Positions 23,503 to 31,590 of a stretch of DNA of 64,000 bases are shown one piece after another; within the stretch, counting starts at the first letter, position 1, and the number at the start of each line of letters is the position of its first letter. The notes beneath the pieces were generated by a model that made no database searches, was not told the origin of the DNA, and saw only the letters and a program-made list of their open reading frames with translations. Source of the DNA: an uncultured Planococcus sp. Lineage in GTDB: Bacteria; Bacillota; Bacilli; Bacillales_A; Planococcaceae. The DNA lies in assembly GCA_947502505.1 (NCBI GenBank), contig CANNAE010000004.1:1-64000 (forward strand), given 5' to 3'. The translations under genes were made by a program, and so were the position numbers.

Positions 23503-25128
23503 TTATTCGTAAATTCCTACCTCATCAAACCCATCAGCCGTAGCTTTTTCTTCCGCACTGCCTTCTCCGTAGATGTCAGCCGCCGATTGGACAATTAGCT
23601 TGCGGGCTTCGCTGAAGTTGGAAGTGGGTGTCAAATAGACCGTTAACGCACGGTAGAAAATTTGTCCGAGTTTTTCCTTGCCGATTTCTTCACCGATCAA
23701 ATAAGCGGCATGGTTGGTAATCGATGAATTGATATGGACACCGCCGTTATCCAAATTGATCGGCAAGTCGTAGAATTCGTCCATATGGGAAGGGTAGTTT
23801 CCTTCACCGTCGCCGTACTCGACGTAAGCCGCGTTAACTGGATATTTGCTTGGGTCGCTTAAGCTGCGCAATGACACCCTTCCGTCTTCTTTGGCATCAG
23901 GGCCCATGATGTCCTCACCGAGTTCCCAATCATCGGAATCGACCAATGCGCCGAAAATGTCTGCGAATGATTCGTTCAACGCGCCCGATTCAAAACGGTA
24001 CTGGAGATTCGCTGAATTGGAGATTACGCCATGCGTCATTTCGTGGGCTGCCACATCCAGTCCGGCAGACAATGGCACCATGAACGATCCATCGCCGTCG
24101 CCGTATGTCATATAGCGGCCATTCCAAAATGCATTATTATAGCTTTCTCCATAATGCACATAGGAAATGATCGCCATCCCATTGTCGTCAAGCGAGTTGC
24201 GGTCGTGCTCGTCATGGAAATATTCATATACTTGCTCCGAGTTGAAATGTGCATCTACAGCCGGGCGCAAGTATTCATCTTTCCACGAGGCGCTGCGATT
24301 CGTGAAAATTTCCCCGTCATTTGCATCCAATGTATAGATGCCTTCTAGGCCTTCATGTGACTCATCGGACAAGCTGAAGGTCGTGCCTCCCTTAGCTTCT
24401 TTTGTCTTGGTCGTGTGGATTTTGCGCTGTTCACCAAGTACGCCGGTGCCGACCGATTGATGGATGTCTTGAGCGTGCATGATGGCATTATACTGATCAA
24501 TCACTTCCCCGCTTTTCGCATCCACAAAGACAAACCAGTTGCCGGGTTTATCCCCCATGAAGTTCACATTAATCTTATAAGCTAAATGGTTTTCTTCTTC
24601 AAACGGATAAACGACGACTTCCGATTCAGGTGCGTACTCAAGCTCTTCTGGTGCATCAACTGCGTTTTTCGCTGTTTGAACGGCTTTGACAAGGCTCACA
24701 GTCGGCGCCGTGTCGATGCTGTTCATGGACGCTTCAGGGAAATGGGCTCCGTTGACGGACACCAATTCGTCCTGTTCGTTGTAATGAACGACCACCTCGG
24801 CTCCTTCGACTGGTACACCGTTGACTGCCTGGTTAAAGCGGACATGCGTCATGCCGAGATCGTCTTTTTCCACCGCTTTTTGCTGCAAGTTTTTCTTTGG
24901 ATTTTTTAAGCCGGTCTTTTCCTCATTTTCCGCTAGATAATCAAGCGCATTCGACGCATTGCTCGAAGACCGTTTCTCGGCAATCTTTTCCTTGACGAAT
25001 ACAGGGACATTGGCGTTTTCGTTCCATGTTTTTTCAGATTGTCCATTTGCTAACGCGGTGCTCGCTGTAAACGAACTGGCGACGAGTGCAGATGATAATA
25101 TAACAGGCACAATGTATTTTTTCTTCAA
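23503..25128 (-). CDS. secreted neutral metalloprotease (thermolysin family, M4)
   Basis: 541 aa from TTG 25128, decided by GGAGG 8 nt upstream. Signal peptide about 1-28 (KKK, hydrophobic core, TALA), then FTP and PepSY-type propeptide (about 40-220) and the mature M4 domain. Zinc and catalytic residues are HEMTH (362-366) and Glu386 in GALNESFADIFG, with the second His in VHINSSITNHAAYL. It is exported and would autoprocess near residue 230, then degrade extracellular protein. It has its own promoter and terminator; being related to B. subtilis NprE, it may be growth-phase regulated, which is not visible here. Confidence 0.92.
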   Translation of the reverse strand: MKKKYIVPVILSSALVASSFTASTALANGQSEKTWNENANVPVFVKEKIAEKRSSSNASNALDYLAENEEKTGLKNPKKNLQQKAVEKDDLGMTHVRFNQAVNGVPVEGAEVVVHYNEQDELVSVNGAHFPEASMNSIDTAPTVSLVKAVQTAKNAVDAPEELEYAPESEVVVYPFEEENHLAYKINVNFMGDKPGNWFVFVDAKSGEVIDQYNAIMHAQDIHQSVGTGVLGEQRKIHTTKTKEAKGGTTFSLSDESHEGLEGIYTLDANDGEIFTNRSASWKDEYLRPAVDAHFNSEQVYEYFHDEHDRNSLDDNGMAIISYVHYGESYNNAFWNGRYMTYGDGDGSFMVPLSAGLDVAAHEMTHGVISNSANLQYRFESGALNESFADIFGALVDSDDWELGEDIMGPDAKEDGRVSLRSLSDPSKYPVNAAYVEYGDGEGNYPSHMDEFYDLPINLDNGGVHINSSITNHAAYLIGEEIGKEKLGQIFYRALTVYLTPTSNFSEARKLIVQSAADIYGEGSAEEKATADGFDEVGIYE

Positions 25129-25158
25129 ATTTTTTCCTCCTCAACCTTAATGAAATTT

Positions 25159-25187
25159 AGTATACCGAAGTAAATTTGGACATTCAA
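25159..25187 (-). promoter_or_regulatory. sigma-A promoter of the metalloprotease gene
   Basis: Minus strand -35 TTGAAT (25182-25187), 17-bp spacer, -10 TATACT (25159-25164), 31 bp before the TTG start. Confidence 0.65.
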
Positions 25188-25325
25188 TAAGATTACAGAC
25201 TATTTGCCATATTTGAAAAATTATACCTATAAGATTTCAAAGAATCTCTATCCTTCTACTTAAAGGGAAATATTGGATTGCCCAAAAATCGTCATCAACA
25301 GGAAGAAAGGCATGTTTGGAAACAC

Positions 25326-25363
25326 AAAAAAGAGGAAGCGCTGAATGTTTAGCGCTTCCTCTT
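25326..25363 (-). terminator. terminator of the Fur-box operon
   Basis: AAGAGGAAGCGCT / AGCGCTTCCTCTT, 13-bp stem, followed on the minus strand by six T. It lies 58 bp past the stop of the 25421-25936 gene. Confidence 0.75.
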
Positions 25364-25420
25364 TTCTATTTAAGCTTTAATACGTTCTTCGTGACAGTTC
25401 CCCTTTAATCTACGCCAGTT

Positions 25421-25936
25421 TTAGCGCACTTCCACGATGTCATCCAGCGGCAGTTCCAAAGCGCGTAAACATAGGTCTTTCTTGAGCGTTTCGAATACGG
25501 CTGCTTCTTCTTGCGTCAGCAGGCCGTCCCGATCCTTCTTCGCCAAGTCATAAAAAGCAGCAGGCAGGAAGCCTTTTTTCAAGCTGACTTCCACTTCTTC
25601 GCCCGAGCTCCGAGAAAAGATGCACGCATAGGAATTTTTCGTATAAGGATCGTACCGTGCTGTCGGGTACTCAGGATCCACGAGGTATTGCCCGCGCGTT
25701 TCGGCTCTTGTGATGAATTCGAAAGCATCGCGGAATCCGGTGCAGCCTTGCCCTGCTTGAATCGATATTTCTTGCCTCTCCGGCACGTCGATACCGTAAA
25801 GTGCTTCAAAAGCCGCTTCTGCCATGCGGTAAGCCACACCCACAGCTGCCATTTCTTTGCTTCCATGGTATTTACGAATATCGTCAAAAGCGATATGGAC
25901 CAATTCCTGCTCATCGTAGATCTGAATGTCTGTCAT
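25421..25936 (-). CDS. FmdE-like protein of unknown function
   Basis: 171 aa from ATG 25936 (GGAGG 8 nt upstream). The start IAFDDIRKYHGSKEMAAVG-x-AYRMAEAAF has the pattern of the FmdE family (His-Gly, then Gly-x-Arg helix, PF02663). The ISIQAGQGCTGFRDAF segment (Cys65) matches its conserved cysteine strand. FmdE proteins are associated with molybdenum formylmethanofuran dehydrogenase in archaea, but in bacteria they also sit in metal- and haem-related clusters. It has no signal peptide. It is the second gene behind a Fur-box promoter, 59 bp after the exported small protein gene. Family call is tentative. Confidence 0.5.
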   Translation of the reverse strand: MTDIQIYDEQELVHIAFDDIRKYHGSKEMAAVGVAYRMAEAAFEALYGIDVPERQEISIQAGQGCTGFRDAFEFITRAETRGQYLVDPEYPTARYDPYTKNSYACIFSRSSGEEVEVSLKKGFLPAAFYDLAKKDRDGLLTQEEAAVFETLKKDLCLRALELPLDDIVEVR

Positions 25937-25995
25937 GGACAAAACCTCCCGTAATATATGCTCGAAATATAGTTTATCTGTTTACTCTTTGTTCT

Positions 25996-26304
25996 TTAAT
26001 CGAATTCCTGCTTTTTCTTCTTGTTCAACCAGTAGGCAAATACAGCAGCGGCGGCCATGACGGTTACTGTCATCTCGTTTACTTTTCCAGCCTGTTCATC
26101 GATTTCTTCTTTAATGGCAACGGTCGCTTCCGTATTGACGGCCAACAAGCCATTGGAAACCGCAATCCGCTCCGGCGCTGCACTGGCATTTATCGCCGAT
26201 TGTTCGCTATGTGCGCCATTCCATAATTCAGCCATCCATTCAGCAGAGACTGGGCTGGCTAGCGACAGTCCGACGATCAATAAGAATAGGATTTTCTTCA
26301 TCAT
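25996..26304 (-). CDS. small exported, membrane-anchored protein, unknown function
   Basis: 102 aa, GAGG 7 nt before ATG. Cleavable signal peptide (residues 1-21, ending PVSA), a hydrophilic alanine-rich middle of about 50 residues, a C-terminal hydrophobic helix (about 77-93) and a KKKKQEFD tail. This gives an extracytoplasmic domain held by a stop-transfer anchor. Its promoter carries a Fur-like box, so expression is probably induced by iron limitation. No known iron-uptake domain (NEAT, lipobox) is seen. It appears to be co-transcribed with the downstream FmdE-like gene. Confidence 0.6.
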   Translation of the reverse strand: MMKKILFLLIVGLSLASPVSAEWMAELWNGAHSEQSAINASAAPERIAVSNGLLAVNTEATVAIKEEIDEQAGKVNEMTVTVMAAAAVFAYWLNKKKKQEFD

Positions 26305-26387
26305 ACTCGCCTCATTTCTGCGATGGCCTAACTAGATTCTCAAGGAAACTGGTATAAATCAGAGCTTCTCTTTCCTTGTGCTCCTTT

Positions 26388-26416
26388 AATCTATCACCGT
26401 TGAGAATCGTTATCAA
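26388..26416 (-). promoter_or_regulatory. sigma-A promoter of the exported-protein/FmdE-like operon
   Basis: Minus strand -35 TTGATA (26411-26416), 17-bp spacer, -10 TAGATT (26388-26393). The 5' untranslated region would be about 75 nt. Confidence 0.6.
26401..26415 (-). promoter_or_regulatory. Fur box
   Basis: TGAGAATCGTTATCA matches the 7-1-7 Fur inverted repeat TGATAATNATTATCA at all but two positions. It covers the -35 box and spacer of the promoter at 26388-26416, a standard place for iron-dependent repression. Confidence 0.65.
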
Positions 26417-26520
26417 CTACACCTTCGCGATGACCGCCGATTTTTCCCTTTGCTCATCTACTGTGTCGCTCCTTGCATTATTTTTGGTGATAACCGTATA
26501 AAGATTCCTTATAACGCAAA

Positions 26521-26550
26521 AGCTCCCCTCGTCAAAACGAGGAGAGCTTT
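26521..26550 (-). terminator. terminator overlapping the end of the LysR gene
   Basis: AGCTC-CCTCGT / ACGAGG-GAGCT hairpin with CAAA loop; the stem includes the stop codon region at 26532. The minus strand continues TTTTG. Confidence 0.55.
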
Positions 26551-27413
26551 ATCGAAATATGGTCGCAATAGGCTTGTTCCGCATGGTTTAACTGTTGTTC
26601 CCTATCGATGAACAAACCGTTTTGCCGGACAATGCGCAAGCCTTTGACGGGCCGGTAAACTAAAGAAGCATCAGCCGGATCAAGCGCCTTTAGTGGCAGG
26701 AAGGAAACGGAGTCGCTTTGCCTCAACACTTTTTTGATAATCTGAAAATCCGTCATTTGCATATAGAAAGCCTCGACGCCTTTCGCTTCAAGCGCCTGTT
26801 GGATGAGCGCTTGCATATGTTTGCTCTTTGTCTGCAACACAGCCGCATGCTCCAGGTCTTTTGCATAGATCACCTTGCGCGCCGCCAAAGGATGATCTTG
26901 AGAAAAGACTAGCTGAAACTCTTCTTCAAACAAGCCTTGGATATCATAGGAGTGGCAAAACCCTTCGTCTGCAGGATATACCGGCATGACGGCGAACTTG
27001 GCTTTTTTAGCCAGTAATTGCTCACGGAGTTCTGCATAGCAACGGCCATTGATTTCAAAAGGGCAAGCCTTGCAGCAAGGAGCATTCGAATCAAACAACT
27101 CCTCGTAATAATTTTCGGCTATATGGCTGCTCATGTAGATGGCTACCGGCTGTTGGGCGGCGGGTGTGGCCATCAGTTCTTGCGTCTCGTCAAACAACTC
27201 GAGCAATTGCACAGCCTGCTTTTGCAGCAGAGCGCCGCGCTCCGTCAGCTCAATGCGCTGTTTGTTGCGGATGATGAGTTTCACGCCGTAAAATTCTTCT
27301 AAATAACGGATATGCTGGCTGACGGAAGGCTGCGAGCAATATAGCCGTTTGGCTGCTTCGGTATAAGAGCCACATTCAGCCAACACTTGAAATGTACGTA
27401 ATTTCCCCAGCAC
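26532..27413 (-). CDS. LysR-family regulator with a cysteine cluster
   Basis: 293 aa from GTG 27413, since GAGGTG lies 6 nt upstream; the longest frame starts three codons earlier inside that site. The N-terminal winged HTH is typical (LRTFQVLAECGSYTEAAKRL, SQPSVSQHIRYLE, residues 5-40). The effector domain is unusual: Cys113, Cys114, Cys117 and Cys125 form a CCxxCx7C cluster with a CPFEINGRC core, resembling a metal or iron-sulfur ligand set, which classical LysR proteins lack. The target is unknown; adjacent genes are an iron-regulated operon and a DUF421 gene. Confidence 0.85.
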   Translation of the reverse strand: MLGKLRTFQVLAECGSYTEAAKRLYCSQPSVSQHIRYLEEFYGVKLIIRNKQRIELTERGALLQKQAVQLLELFDETQELMATPAAQQPVAIYMSSHIAENYYEELFDSNAPCCKACPFEINGRCYAELREQLLAKKAKFAVMPVYPADEGFCHSYDIQGLFEEEFQLVFSQDHPLAARKVIYAKDLEHAAVLQTKSKHMQALIQQALEAKGVEAFYMQMTDFQIIKKVLRQSDSVSFLPLKALDPADASLVYRPVKGLRIVRQNGLFIDREQQLNHAEQAYCDHISIKLSSF

Positions 27414-27459
27414 GGCAATCACCTCTTCTAAATGATAATCTTTCTCATTACATCATAGC

Positions 27460-27495
27460 ATAAAAAATCCCGCTCTCATCTCCAAGAGCGGGATT
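27460..27495 (-). terminator. terminator of the DUF421 gene
   Basis: AATCCCGCTCT / AGAGCGGGATT, 11-bp stem, followed by six T on the minus strand. Confidence 0.75.
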
Positions 27496-27528
27496 ATGTG
27501 CAATCGCTATATTTAATGATTAAGTGCT

Positions 27529-28056
27529 TCAGTCCGCAGAACGCTCGACTCCTTCTAAAGCATCTTTAGGCTGATGGCCTTGTTTTTGGATAATCGATAA
27601 TGAACCGTCGCCTTCTAGCACAATCGCCTCCACTTGTTCAAAAGAACTCAATCCCTGCTGGCGGATTTTTCCGCGCAGGTCATCTTTGCGGATGCGGTGG
27701 TGATGCATGCTTTGCTCGTAAAATTCACCTTCGTAATAGATAAAGCTAGGATTGGCTTTGATCAAACTAGCGAATCCTTTGGAATTCACCGACAGTTTGG
27801 AAACGATATACTGAAGCAAAGTGAGCATAAACAACACAACTGCGCCGTCCACAAAAGATACTTTTTCGCTGGTGATAATGCTGCCCAATGTGGCGCCATA
27901 TGTGACCGTGATGACAAAATCGAAAATATTCACATTGGTCAAGCTGCGCTTCCCAAAAATCCTTAACAACACGATGAGAAAAGGATATGCCAGCATGCAC
28001 ATGATCGCAATGCGCAACACACTTTTCCAGCCATCGAATAAAACCGTATCCAGCAT
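27529..28056 (-). CDS. DUF421 family membrane protein (YetF/YdfS-like)
   Basis: 175 aa from ATG 28056 (AAAGGCGG about 7 nt upstream). Three membrane helices (about 12-35, 45-65, 68-88) contain LLRIFGKRSLTNVNIFDFVITVTYGATLGSI, the DUF421 signature. The cytoplasmic part has SFIYYEGEFYEQSMHHHRIRKDDLRGKIRQQG. B. subtilis relatives are linked to the spore or cell envelope without a settled biochemical role. Monocistronic with a strong terminator. The HHH stretch is worth noting but is not a known motif here. Confidence 0.85.
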   Translation of the reverse strand: MLDTVLFDGWKSVLRIAIMCMLAYPFLIVLLRIFGKRSLTNVNIFDFVITVTYGATLGSIITSEKVSFVDGAVVLFMLTLLQYIVSKLSVNSKGFASLIKANPSFIYYEGEFYEQSMHHHRIRKDDLRGKIRQQGLSSFEQVEAIVLEGDGSLSIIQKQGHQPKDALEGVERSAD

Positions 28057-28144
28057 TGAAAGACCGCCTTTCCTGTTTCGGTATTTTTCTATGCTTCCAA
28101 AATACCCTGCCTTTGCTTCATTAAACGGCTGTTGCTTAAACAAA

Positions 28145-28177
28145 AAAGAGGAACCTGCTCGGCTTGAGCCAGGTTCC
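28145..28177 (-). terminator. terminator of the M1-like peptidase gene
   Basis: GGAACCTG / CAGGTTCC stem with a GC-rich loop, then six T on the minus strand, 22 bp past the stop at 28199. Confidence 0.7.
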
Positions 28178-28198
28178 CCGCTTTCAATATCGCCAGAT

Positions 28199-29560
28199 TC
28201 AGGATTGAAGCCAGCTGTTCAAAAATTCCTGCTGGTCGCCTTCGAAATAAGCCTCAAAAAAATCACGGAACTGCTGTTTTGTCACTCGACGGAATTGAAA
28301 CTCTTCATAATAATCCGCTAGAAACTCCTGCGCAGCCTCATTTCCGCCATGACGGTCGAAAAAGTCTTTCAGCAATAAAGGCACTTTCCCGTAAATGGTC
28401 GCATAATAAGACGCTGTATCGAATTCGTCCAGCGCCATATCCGCATACGGTTTTGGTGTGGTGGAAGCTTCATATGCCTGAGCGGTTTGAAAACCGCCGT
28501 CTTCGTCGCTGTAATAATCATTTAGAAATAAAGCTGTGCTGAACTCGGTCAAGCTCTCATCGAGCCAAGCGTTTTTGTAGGGATCGTTGCTGACCAAATA
28601 ATAAAACCATTGATGGGCGATTTCGTGCACGAGAATCGAATCAAGCAAAGCTTCATCCGACGGTACCTCTACGATATTCGGGTATTCCATATAGCCGTCA
28701 TTTGCGATCAAATCCAGTTCCTCAAATGGGTAGTCGCCAATATGTTCCTCAAAAAAAGCAAATGATTCAACTGACAGACTCGCTGTCTCTTCCAGGATAT
28801 CCGACTGCGCCGGCACAAATATCCGCAGCTCCGTGTCTCCAGATTTGCGCTCCGCGACTTGCCAATCAGCAGGATCCAAAAATGCCGCATAAAAATCCTT
28901 GATGGCTTTACCCGTCAAAGTTCCGGACGTACTCGCTTCCACTGGCCCGTCCGGAGCTGAAGTGGCAATCAAGTATTCGCCGGGCAGCCGGTAAGTGACC
29001 GTATAGTCGCCATACCCCGTTTCATAAGACTCTCCCTTTGGATCATAATCATTAACTTGCCAACCAGCATCGTATTCAGCAAGCATCGGATACCAATGGG
29101 CCAAATAAATATTGGTCCCGGCACGTGTTAAGCGCAAGCTGTCTTCAGGGACATCAAGGGTGTATTCAAACAACAAGGTTTGCTGATCGCCTGGAGCCAA
29201 ATCCGACTCAAGTTCAATGAATAACCCTCCGCTATCCAATTCATAATCCATTTGAGTCCCACCGACACTAACCGACTCTATTTCAGCGTCGACTGACTCC
29301 TTATTCATTTCGTTCGGGACGAAGAAAAACGCAAGGTCCTCCCAACTTTGCTGTGAGTCATTGGTGACGATGATTTCCGCCGAAACTTGAAAACCCCCTA
29401 CTTCTGGCATTTCGAGGTCAATGACATAGCTTGCGCCGTTGCTCGGTATGCTGTTATTCATCGATTCACCGGCGGATTCATCTGAATAAAAATGAATAAT
29501 AGCATAAACCGCTAATAGTACAACAACGAATGCAAATGATGCAGCCGAAATCTTCTTCAT
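28199..29560 (-). CDS. membrane-anchored M1-type metallopeptidase
   Basis: 453 aa from ATG 29560 (AAAAGGGG 7 nt upstream); a start 8 codons earlier would put the ribosome binding site inside the gene. One N-terminal hydrophobic helix (about 8-24) anchors it outside. After a beta-rich domain (about 40-250) comes the gluzincin core: HEIAHQW (312-318) and the third ligand Glu335 in AWLDESLTEF. The usual GxMEN aminopeptidase motif is GYMEY (289-293), so exopeptidase specificity may differ. It is single-gene and related to hypothetical Bacillus M1 proteins. Confidence 0.82.
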   Translation of the reverse strand: MKKISAASFAFVVVLLAVYAIIHFYSDESAGESMNNSIPSNGASYVIDLEMPEVGGFQVSAEIIVTNDSQQSWEDLAFFFVPNEMNKESVDAEIESVSVGGTQMDYELDSGGLFIELESDLAPGDQQTLLFEYTLDVPEDSLRLTRAGTNIYLAHWYPMLAEYDAGWQVNDYDPKGESYETGYGDYTVTYRLPGEYLIATSAPDGPVEASTSGTLTGKAIKDFYAAFLDPADWQVAERKSGDTELRIFVPAQSDILEETASLSVESFAFFEEHIGDYPFEELDLIANDGYMEYPNIVEVPSDEALLDSILVHEIAHQWFYYLVSNDPYKNAWLDESLTEFSTALFLNDYYSDEDGGFQTAQAYEASTTPKPYADMALDEFDTASYYATIYGKVPLLLKDFFDRHGGNEAAQEFLADYYEEFQFRRVTKQQFRDFFEAYFEGDQQEFLNSWLQS

Positions 29561-29631
29561 CAGCTCACCCCTTTTTTTGTTCATGACGAACGATTAATAT
29601 ATTCATTCGTTAATACCCACCTTATGAATAA

Positions 29632-30288
29632 TTAATATTCATTTAATTCAGCCCGTTTGCGGATGGCTTTCCCTATTAAAGCTTCCCTATCGTGAGTAGC
29701 TTGTTTGCTTGTATTGATCATCGCCTTGGCGAGCACTTCAGTGGCAAGTGGCTGTTGCGAGCGAAGCAGCCCTGCCTTATTCACAAATTGAATAATCTTC
29801 AGTCCCAGCACTTCGAAAGTACGGTCGCTATCTTTTCGCATCAGGATTGGCGGCTTGATGATGCTTAAGCTCGAAAACCCTAGCTCTTTGACTGCTTCCT
29901 CCAATTGCCCTTTCATCCTTGAGTAAAAGCTGCGCGCTTTTGGCGAAGCAAACTCAGCTGAGACCAGTACATATCGTTCGACCCCATTTTCTTTTGCGAC
30001 TTTAGCAAATTCATATTGATAGCCGTAATCCACTTTCCATTGTGCTTCTTTACTTCCTGCGGCTTTGATCGTCGTACCTAAACAGGACAATAAGACATCC
30101 CCTTTCACCAATTTGCGCCACTCATCCGGCTGGTCAAAATCGATGACATGGACCGTTAACTTGTCATGTTGTATATCCAAAGAACGCCTTACGAATACTT
30201 CAACTTTTTCAAATGAATCATCTTTCAATAATTGCCCGACAAGGTCTTTTCCTGTCGCTCCTGTTGCGCCAATCACTAATGCATGCAT
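29632..30288 (-). CDS. NAD(P)H-binding Rossmann protein, atypical SDR
   Basis: 218 aa with AAAAGGAGG before ATG. It opens with HALVIGATGATGKDLV (GxxGxxG, residues 7-13). Then VFVRR and a VDYGYQYEFAKVAKENGVERYVLVSAEFAS segment are typical of the NAD(P)-binding atypical SDR group near TIP30/HTATIP2 (PF13460). Active-site Tyr-x3-Lys is present as YSRMK, from about residue 124. Probable cytoplasmic oxidoreductase or nucleotide-sensing protein; substrate unknown. Monocistronic. Confidence 0.8.
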   Translation of the reverse strand: MHALVIGATGATGKDLVGQLLKDDSFEKVEVFVRRSLDIQHDKLTVHVIDFDQPDEWRKLVKGDVLLSCLGTTIKAAGSKEAQWKVDYGYQYEFAKVAKENGVERYVLVSAEFASPKARSFYSRMKGQLEEAVKELGFSSLSIIKPPILMRKDSDRTFEVLGLKIIQFVNKAGLLRSQQPLATEVLAKAMINTSKQATHDREALIGKAIRKRAELNEY

Positions 30289-30409
30289 AATGGGCCTCCT
30301 TTTCCGACTCTATTCATAACATTACTTTACCATATAACACATTATCTAAATGAAAGTGGTGCAATAGAACTCGCATTTACTTTCCTTTTTATCAGCGATC
30401 TATGCAAAG

Positions 30410-30452
30410 AAAAAACTCGAATTGGCTTTATCAATGCCTCATTCGGGTTTCC
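30410..30452 (-). terminator. weak terminator after the 73-aa gene
   Basis: On the minus strand ACCCGAAT pairs with ATTCGAGT (with G-T pairs) across an 18-nt loop and runs into six T, about 25 bp past the stop at 30476. Confidence 0.45.
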
Positions 30453-30475
30453 ACTGGTTTCCTATGATGTTTGCC

Positions 30476-30697
30476 TTACCATTTCCCGTTCTCTTCAAGA
30501 ATTGATTTTAAATCTCTGAATAAATTATTGTGTGTGCGGGCCATTTGAGTCCCTTCATGCTTATCGGTATGTTCAACGCTGGTCAGCCACGAATCTTTTC
30601 CAGCATGTGGATTTTTAATGGAGATATGAATCGTATGTTCATCTTGCTTCCAGAAGTTTAAATTAAGACCTGTCAGTGTTTTAGATTCATTGGACAT
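30476..30697 (-). CDS. small hypothetical protein
   Basis: 73 aa from ATG 30697, with AAAGGAGA 9 nt upstream; a TTG two codons earlier lies too near that site. No hydrophobic segment. Sequence runs TGLNLNFWKQDEHTIHISIKNP, then a polar middle and ARTHNNLFRDLKSILEENGKW, suggesting a strand pair and a C-terminal helix. I do not recognise the family; it looks like a small conserved cytoplasmic protein. Confidence 0.55.
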   Translation of the reverse strand: MSNESKTLTGLNLNFWKQDEHTIHISIKNPHAGKDSWLTSVEHTDKHEGTQMARTHNNLFRDLKSILEENGKW

Positions 30698-30785
30698 GAA
30701 CAAATTCTCCTTTAAATTACCATTTGAATCATATTATACCATAACTACCTATATACTTATCTTCTCTCCAATATTCATTTCCAGC

Positions 30786-31493
30786 TTAACATCTGACAAA
30801 TTTGCGTTTGAATCCAAGGCGCCCTTTTTCCAAGCCTTGCTGGATGCTGTCGTAGGCATAGAGCTGCGTCGGTTTCTTGTTTTCGCGTTTGAGCTCGACT
30901 TTGCCGACAGCCTTTGCGGTTTCGGCCGCTTTTTCGCTTAAGGGCTTATAAGAAATGCCAACGGTGTAGAGAAAATTATTCATCGATGCTTTGGTCCGCT
31001 CAGGTGCTTGATGGATCTCTTCTTTCACTTTTTCGAGCATGGCGGAAATTTTGCCTTCCGAGAATTCGCTATCCTTGCGGTTGCCGAGCAGCCAGCAATA
31101 GCAGCTCCAGCCAGCAGACATGCGCAGCTCTTCACCGCTTTCGATCCATTTATCGGCGACTTGCTGGGCGATGTCGGATTCCGACAAAGTGACCGCCACA
31201 ACATAGTCCGACAGCATATAGAAATAAGCACCGTCCATCCAACGCTCGAAATCGGCCTCTGTCATCGCTTTCGGGTCGGCGATGATGCCAGCAAAATACA
31301 TGGCATCGTAATTGCCGGTCGCATACAATTCTTCTGCCAGCGGCTGGTCGATTTTGATCTGTTTGGCGATTGGCTTCATGGCACCTGTCGCGACGCCAAA
31401 GACCGGCTCCTGCGCCCCGCTCGATACATACATTTTCTTGGTGCGTTCTTTTCCTAAGGCTTCCAGTTCCTGCATGATGGTTTGGCTATCCAC
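30786..31493 (-). CDS. DNA alkylation repair protein (AlkD-like HEAT repeat)
   Basis: 235 aa from GTG 31493 (GGAAAGG about 12 nt upstream); the longer frame's N-terminus lies inside the upstream terminator region. Helical repeats throughout, with MKPIAKQIKIDQPLAEELYATGNYDAMYFAGIIADP and YFYMLSDYVVAVTLSESD, match the DNA alkylation repair family PF08713. AlkC/AlkD enzymes excise N3- and N7-alkylated purines; in this more distant branch the repair role is unproven. It follows rnz on the same strand behind a terminator hairpin, so some read-through expression is possible. Confidence 0.75.
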   Translation of the reverse strand: MDSQTIMQELEALGKERTKKMYVSSGAQEPVFGVATGAMKPIAKQIKIDQPLAEELYATGNYDAMYFAGIIADPKAMTEADFERWMDGAYFYMLSDYVVAVTLSESDIAQQVADKWIESGEELRMSAGWSCYCWLLGNRKDSEFSEGKISAMLEKVKEEIHQAPERTKASMNNFLYTVGISYKPLSEKAAETAKAVGKVELKRENKKPTQLYAYDSIQQGLEKGRLGFKRKFVRC

Positions 31494-31524
31494 GTTCCGC
31501 ACTTCCTTTCCTGAATTTAAGCAA

Positions 31525-31581
31525 TTAAAAAACGCTTTCCTTGCTGCTTGATTCGATTTGGACGAACACAACTGGAAAGCG
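31525..31581 (-). terminator. terminator of rnz
   Basis: Minus strand CGCTTTCC / GGAAAGCG with a loop of about 33 nt, followed by six T, just past the rnz stop at 31591. Confidence 0.55.
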
Positions 31582-31590
31582 CTTATTGAC

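Noticed and set aside
25421-25936. EF-hand calcium protein, from DLAKKDRDGLLTQEE
   Set aside because: A single loop-like DxDxL segment without a paired EF-hand; the rest fits FmdE better, and the loop lacks the full 12-residue ligand pattern.
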